Below the pieces are notes generated by a model, which was given only the letters and a program-made list of their open reading frames with translations, had not been told where the DNA came from and did not search any database. 64,000 nt of DNA, taken from Haematococcus lacustris (lineage: Eukaryota; Chlorophyta; Chlorophyceae; Chlamydomonadales; Haematococcaceae). The DNA is taken from contig JASKMD010000026.1 in assembly GCA_030144725.1 (NCBI GenBank), positions 13,135,407 through 13,199,406 on the forward strand, in the 5' to 3' direction. A program made the position numbers and the translations under genes. This document shows, piece after piece, positions 56,601 through 64,000 of the stretch. Each line of letters begins with the position of its first letter. The stretch's first letter is position 1.

Positions 56601-56967
56601 CAGGGCAGTTGTTTCTGCAAAGGGGACCGTTCACGTCTCTGTGGATGTCAATCGTCAATGCTTGTTGTCAATGCCAACGTCAATTGTCAATTGTCAGTTT
56701 TCAATGTCAATTGATGGGACGGGTCAAGTGGCCTGCCAAGGGCAACCAGGGAGCTCAATGCAGCCAGGATAGACATGACAAGTAAAAGCGGTAATGAGGC
56801 AGTAACAAGCTGCAGGCAACAGGCACAAGTCGCGTGACGAATGTTGGACCACCAGTGCACATGGCACATATGGAGCCAAATCTGGGGTGAGAAAATCTTC
56901 GTGACTTGTGCCTTAAACACCGTGTCTTGTGCCGACCACTTGAGGCCTCCCGTAACTGGGTGAAGAG
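56601..56967. other. CHLD upstream region
   Basis: Short GTCAATTGTCAATGTCAA repeats (56645-56715). Otherwise no feature seen. Presumably contains the CHLD promoter. Confidence 0.45.
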
Positions 56968-59900
56968 ATGTTTTTAACGGGTCTTGAGTGTCCTAGTGCG
57001 CCCGGCTTGCGGAGCAGTCGAAGGACCTGTAGCTATGCGTTCTCTGGCAGCAACACAAGGATTGCTCGGCCCCAGCGGCAGTCTCGGCTGTTTGTCAGTG
57101 CGGTTGCGGAGATGGCTGCCCTCAGTACGGCTGAAATGCGGGGTGTGTTGCGCCTTGCCCTGGACGCCGTGCACTTTTCGGCGTGCACTGATGTCCGCTC
57201 GTCCTCATTGCAGAGATGAAGGCCGCAGCAGCGGATGCCAAAGGATATGATTCGGACCGAGGCGGACGGATGTCTCGCACCATCCCGCTGGCTGCCATCG
57301 TGGGGCAGGACCTGATTAAGCAGGCGCTGCTGCTGGGTGCTGTGGACACCAAGCTAGGTGGCATCGCCATTGCTGGTCGCCGCGGCACAGCAAAGTCCGT
57401 CATGGCTAGAGGACTTGCAGGCTTGATGCCTCCCATTGAGGTGGTGGACGGCAGCTTCTGCAATGCAGACCCGGACGACCCCAGGTCTTGGGAGGTACGC
57501 TTCTGTCACCTGAGTTTAGCCACATGTCCCTCCATCAGCCCAACCCATCTCCGTCCCCAAGCTCCAGGACGGCGGGAGATGAATGAGTCGTAGCATAGCA
57601 GTGCAGCAACACCGTAGCAGCATGTGCAGTTGTGGAAGGATGGCATGGGAGAGCTGCTGGGTGTTCAGCAGACATGCCCCACTGCAGGTCCAGCTGTAGC
57701 AGTGAGAGCAGTGGGCCACAGCCAGTGGCCCCAGCCAGCACAGCTGGTGCAGCCCCGCCTGAAGTTGCTGTGCCTGACACGGCTAGGTCTGGCACTGTCA
57801 AGTTCAACACCAGCAAGACGAGCAAGGCTCACATCTAGCATGCAGCTTGAAGCCAGTCTAGCCACCTGCATTTTATCACCAGCGGTGACTGGCAGGCTGC
57901 TGACACTGCCGGCATCGTCCGCTGGGACAACATAGCAAGGTGTAGGAGGCAGGCGGAACATAGGGTGCAGGCTGAGGGCGTAGTGCCCTGCTCTGCAGCA
58001 GGTGTACAGCCCTGGCCCCTGATGCAGCACCTCCCCTAGCATCAGCTCTATAGGCAGCACCAGATCTGGCAGTAGTGAGGCTGAACCACAGGCAGCAGCC
58101 TGGCTGACATGAGCCTTGACCACAATGGGGGTGCTGGCTGGCCAGGGGCAAACCCCCCTCATCCCTGGGTGCTGGCTGGCAAGGGGCCACGGGCGTATGC
58201 CTGGACCAGGGGGTCCCATAAGGCCGGGGAGCAGGGCGGGCAGGGGCCCTTCGCAGCAGCAGTAGACACAGCCCCTACATACACACCATGCCCATGAAAG
58301 CTCTATGGATGTGGCTGGCTTGGCTGGGTCTGTCAACATAGGGTGCGCTCCGTGCCCCTACCCTGGCCTCTGCCACCACCACACTGACATGTAGCACCGC
58401 CAGCTGCCACCAACACAGCACAGACTGTCACCAGCAGTGCTGGCATCATGCATCACAGCGCCTGCTCTCTCTCTGTCCCAATCAAACCAACCCTAGCCAA
58501 GCGCCCCTGAACCACCAGGCGGGTGGGCGGGCGGCCAGATTTGCCTGCTCCTTCTCTGTCCCAACTTATGCAAGCCTAGCCAAGCGCCCCTGCACTCCCT
58601 TGGCCCATCACCCTCCGCCCTGATGTGGATGCACCTCAAGGTCACCCAAGGCCATCGGGCCCTCATGCCCCCCATCCCCATCCCCATCCCCGTTCCCATC
58701 CCTGATGTGGAGTTCAGTCAGAGCAGGTCAGGGCCAAGTTGAGCCACCCAGCCACCTGCCGTCAAGGGCCTCTGGCCTGGATCACAGCAAATGGGACAAC
58801 CTCCCCTCCAATCTCCCCCCCAACCTCCCCCCTCCTGCCATCAGGTGGCCTGCCCTGCCCTGCCTGTTGCCTGCAGGATGGTCTGGCCGCCAAGCTGGCT
58901 GTGAGCGGTGGGGAGGTGCCTCGCAGGCTGCGCGATGCGCCCTTTGTGCAGATCCCCCTGGGCGTCACTGAGGACAGGCTGGTGGGCACGGTGGACATTG
59001 AGGCCTCCATGAAGGTGCGGAGCAGGGCTAGGGGGCAGGGGGCTAGGCCCAGATGGCCCGGGGCAGGGCCCCAGGGGCAGTGTGTGCGTGCTGCAGTGCT
59101 GGTGTCCGCTGCTGATGGTTCAAATGTTGCAGGCAGTCAACAGTGGAGAAGTCCAGCAGCGTGGTGAAGCACAAAACAGACAAATGGGCAGATACCAGAT
59201 ACCTTCTGACTAGGTCCTCCTTGTTGCCCCTGGGGTAGGGCCAGGGGTCAGGGGCAGCGTGGGCTCGTGACACCTCTGTCATGGGTAGCGATGAGCCTTG
59301 GGCTAGGGGAGGAGACGGGAGGCGAGGGTGTGATGACCAAGAGCAGGAGGAGGGGCAGGGCCAAGGTCCTGCTCAATGCATTGAGCGGTTCATCCTGGGT
59401 CAGGGCCAGGGGTTAGAGTCAGCATTGGCCCGTGTCTTGAAGGCTGCTGGTCAGGGCCGCTGGCCCCCTTGGCGGCGTGCAGGAGGGCAAGACTGTGTTC
59501 CAGCCCGGCCTGTTGGCAGAAGCGCACCGTGGCATCCTGTACGTTGACGAGATCAATCTGCTGGATGATGGCATTGCCAACCTGCTGCTGTCCATCCTAT
59601 CGGATGGGGTCAACGTGGTGGAGCGGGAAGGCATCAGCATCAGCCACCCGTGAGTGGTCCCAGGGGCCAGGGGCAGGGCCAAGAAGGGTAAGGCCAAGGG
59701 CGGGGCAGGTGGGGGACCGGGGCAGGGGTGGGAGGCAGGGTCAGGGGCCAGGGGGGAAAGCAGGGGCACCGGCAGGGGTTAAAAGCAGGGGCAGTGCTGT
59801 GATGTAGTGGCAGTGTGAAAGTGGAACTGAGCAATATGCCAGAGCCAAGGGGTAGTAGGGAGGTTGAGTGCGCTGGGGGCTGCTGGTCCTGGTCCTGCCC

Positions 59901-62900
59901 CACCCTCTGTGCAGCTGCCTCCCCCTTGGCTCCCCTCCCCTTTCAACCCTGACTGGCCTCCCCCCTACTTGCTCCCCCTGCTGCTCCCTCGCCCCTCCCA
60001 CCCGCTCCAGGTGCAAGCCTCTGCTGATTGCCACCTACAACCCTGAGGAGGGGCCGCTGCGGGAGCACCTGCTGGACCGCATCGCCATCACCCTGTCTGC
60101 GGATGTGCCCGACACCTTCACTGAGCGCGTGGAGGCAATTGACGCCGCCATGCGCTTCCAGGACCAGGGGCAGCTGGTGCTGCAGGAGACCAGCGAGCTC
60201 ACAGATGCACTCAGGACGTCGGTGAGCAGGGGGGCGGGAGGCTCCTAGGGGTGGGCCCAGGTAGGCTTAGGCCTACACTCCTCCCCTCCCCTCTCCTCCC
60301 CTCCTTCCCTCCCCACCTCTCCTCCTCCCCTCCTCCCCTCCCCACCTCTCCTCCTCCCCTCCTTCCCTCTCCACCTCTCCACCTCTCCTCCTTCCCTCTC
60401 CACCTCTTCTCCTCCCCTCTCCACATCTCCACTCCACCTCCCCTCCTCCCCTCCTCCCCTCTCCACCTCTCTTCCTCCCCTCCTTCCCTCCTTCCCTCTC
60501 CTCCCCTCCTTCCCTNNNNNNNNNNNNNNNNNNNNNNNNNNNNNNNNNNNNNNNNNNNNNNNNNNNNNNNNNNNNNNNNNNNNNNNNNNNNNNNNNNNNN
60601 NNNNNNNNNNNNNNNNNNNNNNNNNNNNNNNNNNNNNNNNNNNNNNNNNNNNNNNNNNNNNNNNNNNNNNNNNNNNNNNNNNNNNNNNNNNNNNNNNNNN
60701 NNNNNNNNNNNNNNNNNNNNNNNNNNNNNNNNNNNNNNNNNNNNNNNNNNNNNNNNNNNNNNNNNNNNNNNNNNNNNNNNNNNNNNNNNNNNNNNNNNNN
60801 NNNNNNNNNNNNNNNNNNNNNNNNNNNNNNNNNNNNNNNNNNNNNNNNNNNNNNNNNNNNNNNNNNNNNNNNNNNNNNNNNNNNNNNNNNNNNNNNNNNN
60901 NNNNNNNNNNNNNNNNNNNNNNNNNNNNNNNNNNNNNNNNNNNNNNNNNNNNNNNNNNNNNNNNNNNNNNNNNNNNNNNNNNNNNNNNNNNNNNNNNNNN
61001 NNNNNNNNNNNNNNNGTGATGGAGGAGCCTGGAGGAATGGACAGTGTAGTCGACATTGCCACTCTGCCAAAAAAGATGTAGAAATCAGTATCAGAATCCA
61101 CATTGGCATGCAGCTGATGCCGCTGACACATCTGCCTGCACAGCCCCTGCCACCAACCCCACAGGCAAGGCCAGCATAGGCTACGTATGGATCAGTACCA
61201 GGATGCATCTGCCTGCATCGCACTGACACCCCACCCACCCCCCACCCCCGCACCCCCCATCACTGCCCTGCCCCCCCACCCCTTGTCAGGCGGCCATGGC
61301 CAGTGCTGCCCTGGAGGGGAGGGAGAAGGTGAACAAGGACGACCTGAAGCAGGCGGTGCGGCTGGTCATCCTGCCACGCTGCACCCTGAAGGATCAGCCG
61401 CCAGAGGATGAGCAGCCGCCGCCCCCCCCGCCTCCCCCCCCACCCCCTCCCCCCCCCTCAAGACCAGCAGCAGGTGGGGCCCGTCAGCAGGCAATTCTAG
61501 ACCCGTGTTGGGGGAGGGGGGAGGGGTTGGAAAGGCAGAATGGAGGTGGTTAGTTAGTTGGCAATGAGGGGTGTGGGTGAAGGGGCAGAGTTCTAGGGAG
61601 AAGGGAGTCTCTTCCCTTGCTGCCTACTTCGCACTGGCTGCTACCTTGGGGCTGTATACGGAGAGGGTGGCAGCAGGATGGTAGAGTTGAATGGGGCTTT
61701 GCCATCAATGACTTGAAAAGGCCCCGACTGACCTGACCTGACCTGACCTGACCTGACCTGACCTGACCTGACCTGACCTGACCTGACCTGACCTGACCTG
61801 ACCTGACCTGACCTGACCTGACCTGACCTGACCTGACCTGACCTGACCTGACCTGACCTGACCTGACCTGACCTGACCTGACCTGACCTGACCTGACCTG
61901 ACCTGACCTGACCTGACCCGACCCGACCCGACCCGACCCGACCCGACCCGACCTGACCCGACCCGACCTGGCTTGACTTCAGGAAGAGGAGGAGAAGGAG
62001 GAGGAGGAGGAGAAGGAGGAGAAGGAGGAGGAGAACAAGGAGGAGGAGCAGCCAGAGATCCCCCAAGAGTTCATGTTTGAGAGTGAGGGAGTGATCCTTG
62101 ACCCGCGCATCCTCATGTTTGCACAGATGCAGCAGCGGGCGCAGGGCCGGTCAGGGCGTGCCAAAACCCTCATCTTCTCCGACGACCGTGGCCGATACAT
62201 CAAGCCCATGATCCCTAAGGGTGACGTGCGCCGCTTGGCAGTGGACGCCACACTGAGGGCGGCTGCACCCTACCAGCGGGTGAGCGGCTAGGGCTGGGGG
62301 CGCGAGGGGGCCTGGGGGGAGGCTGGGAGGCTGGGGGCTGGGGGGCCCTTGGAGGCGTAGGTCTGGGGGCGGGAGGTGAGGGGCGGGAAGCAGGGAGGTC
62401 AACAGGCCCGCCGGTCAGCTGCCTCTCATCAGGGGATAGCAGCGAGGTGGCGCACCCTCATGCCTTGTTTGTAAGGCACGGCGCCAATGGGGCTGAGCCG
62501 TGAACGTCCTGGGTGGACTGGCGGCGGCCAAGTCAGCTGGCCTGCACTACACCATGCACCATGGCTGGCCCTGCTTGCCGCTGCTGCGGCGGCGCGCTGC
62601 TGCGGCGGCGGCTGGGACCATTTACATTTCTTCTGCCCCCTTCAGCCTCGCTGTTTTGCCACGCTGCTGTACCTTAACCGCTGCTGCCTCTCCCCTGCTG
62701 CTGCCCCCCCCCCACCCCTGCAGCTGCGGCGCAACCAAGCAGTGTCGGATGGCAAGGTGCCCCGGAGGGTGTATGTTGAGAAGGGGGACATGCGCTCAAA
62801 GAAGCTGGCCCGCAAAGCCGGCGCCCTGGTCATGTTTGTGGTGGATGCCAGCGGCAGCATGGCCCTGAATCGCATGAGCGCGGCCAAGGGCGCATGCATG

Positions 62901-64000
62901 CGACTCCTGGCAGAGTCTTATACATCACGTGACCAGGTAAGCAAGTCAGCAAGCAAGAAAGCAAGCAAGTAGGGAAAGTTATGGGCGGGGAGGGTGGAGT
63001 TAGGGACAGCGCACAGCGTGGGTGATGACAGCGCATGTCCCCGCTGCTGTCCACTGCTGCCCGGCTGCTCCCGTTGGCGTAAGTGGATATGGTGAGCTGC
63101 CCATCCCTAGGTTTGCCTCATTCCCTTCTACGGGGAGAAGGCTGAGGTGCTGCTGCCACCGTCAAAGTCAATCGCAATGGCGCGCAAGCGGCTAGACCAG
63201 CTGCCCTGTGGTGGAGGCTCACCGCTGGCACATGGCCTGTCTACCGCTGCGCGCCTGGGTATCCAGGTAAGCCGCTGGGTAGGGGTGACATGGGGTGGGG
63301 CCAGGGCCGGGCTCCTGACCCAGCATGGCAGACAAGACACCTCCCTGATGCTGCTGCCTGGGTGCCTTGTTTGTGGTGGGTCAATTGTGTGACATTGAGC
63401 CTATTGAGGCGACAGCCTGCCTCCGGCTACTGAGTGCAGTGCTCGTTCCTCAGTGGCTGCCATGCACTTTGCATGCCTGCTCAGCAATTGTCCTAAGTGC
63501 TGGCAGGACGGCTGGCCAGTCGGCCTGCCATGGCCACCCACCTACCCGGTTGTTAACAAGCTTGGGTTGCTGTCTGCTACCTCCTCATGCAGGCCCAGTC
63601 AGGTGGGGATGTGGGGCGGGTTATGGTGGTGCTCATCACTGATGGCCGCGCCAACATCAGCCTGGGCAGGTCTAATGAGGACCCTGATTGCATTGGACCG
63701 GACGCAAAGAAGCCTGGCGCTGAGCAGCTCAAAGTGAGTACACAGAGCACACAGCCTGGCTACTGGCTGCGGGATATACTCCTTACACCACACTATGCCA
63801 AACCATGCCACACCCATTAATGCTATCGCAGGATGAGGTGCGAGACATGGCGAAGAAGGTATATGCAGCAGGGTTGCAGCTGTTGGTCATTGACACCGAG
63901 AACAAGTTCGTGTCAACCGGGTTTGCAGAAGAGATTGCAAAGGCAGCGAACGGGAAGTATTACTACTTGCCTAATGCCAACGATGCTGCCATCGCAGCAG
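56968..64000 (+). CDS. CHLD: Magnesium chelatase subunit D (3' end beyond window)
   Basis: Subunit of plastid Mg-chelatase, which inserts Mg2+ into protoporphyrin IX with ChlI and ChlH in chlorophyll synthesis. Exons: 56968..57142, 57214..57494, 58877..59014, 59483..59649, 60011..60221, [gap], 61290..61473, ~61987..62279, 62724..62936, 63111..63266, 63593..63733, 63832 onward. The first ~50 residues look like a transit peptide ([15 protein letters not shown]). The AAA+ part follows: [16 protein letters not shown], a Walker-A-like GRRGTAKS, Walker [14 protein letters not shown], and [20 protein letters not shown]. After the gap comes [16 protein letters not shown], a poly-Pro then poly-Glu linker characteristic of ChlD, and a von Willebrand A domain with the MIDAS motif DASGSM and [12 protein letters not shown]. 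At least one AAA+ exon is lost in the N run. Phase at 61473/61987 fits if the acceptor is the downstream AAG. Confidence 0.95.
58440..58743 (+). repeat. Second copy of the duplicated intronic segment
   Basis: Intron between CHLD exons 57214..57494 and 58877..59014. 58512-58690 and 58698-58743 match 38750-38930 and 38997-39046. A partial internal duplication (CTCTGTCCCAA...CCTAGCCAAGCGCCCCTG) lies at 58473-58510. Confidence 0.9.
60270..60515 (+). repeat. Polypyrimidine (CTCC)n tract at gap edge
   Basis: Nearly pure CCTCCCCTCT sequence in the CHLD intron after 60221, running into the N run. The tract probably caused the assembly gap. Confidence 0.9.
60516..61015. other. Assembly gap (500 N)
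   Basis: Exactly 500 N, so the size is a placeholder. It interrupts CHLD between the exon ending 60221 and the one starting 61290. Confidence 0.99.
61727..61976 (+). repeat. (CCTGA)n / (CCCGA)n pentanucleotide array
   Basis: About 190 bp of CCTGA units, then CCCGA units, ending only about 10 nt before the CHLD acceptor. Same unit as 9191-9536. Array-derived frames on the complement are artefacts. Confidence 0.97.

Noticed and set aside
60211..61253. ORFs spanning the N run
   Set aside because: Undetermined bases are not evidence; flanks are a polypyrimidine tract.

Overview
The window looks like nuclear DNA of a green alga, most likely a chlorophycean/volvocalean such as Haematococcus. The DNA is GC-rich, genes are split by many short introns (GTGAGT/GTAAGT donors, pyrimidine-CAG acceptors), introns carry long pentanucleotide and hexanucleotide arrays, TGTAA occurs downstream of stop codons, and a plastid Mg-chelatase subunit is encoded with an apparent transit peptide. 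The species call is inference. One 500-base run of N (60516-61015) is an assembly gap.

Plus strand, 1-28.5 kb: the 3' part of an aquaglyceroporin gene (ends 2440); an uncharacterised Ser/Pro/Gly-rich gene (3400 to about 5.8 kb); a second uncharacterised gene built from in-phase exons (6372-10939); a very large gene (about 11.0-27.57 kb, at least 27 exons, roughly 1,960 codons) encoding leucine-rich repeats and a C-terminal IQ motif; and a compact, apparently single-exon MED21 Mediator subunit gene (28087-28503).

Minus strand, 29-55 kb: phosphopantetheine adenylyltransferase (CoA synthesis) with a long Pro/Gln-rich N-terminal extension (29464-~31.4 kb); a degenerate, transposon-rich stretch (31.6-33.8 kb); a complete 300-residue fibronectin III + CS-domain (NudC/p23-like) protein (33850-36935); a complete 448-residue isopenicillin-N-epimerase-like class V PLP enzyme (37123-42054); a DNA transposon with about 740-bp terminal inverted repeats and a 9-bp target duplication (42417-45907); a Pro/Gln-rich protein (46566-~48.3 kb); and exons of one or more large uncharacterised genes (49.4-54.5 kb).

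Plus strand, 54.9-64 kb: two tandem copies of a TnpB/Fanzor-like C-terminal fragment, each followed by the same conserved ~130-nt sequence, then CHLD (Mg-chelatase subunit D), which runs off the window end and loses at least one exon to the gap.

The metabolic genes are not a pathway cluster; neighbours are ordinary housekeeping genes separated by mobile DNA. The most interesting material is mobile: the long-TIR element, and the dispersed remnants whose DRD-x-N motif looks like the third RuvC motif of RNA-guided TnpB/Fanzor nucleases, with a recurrent sequence immediately downstream.
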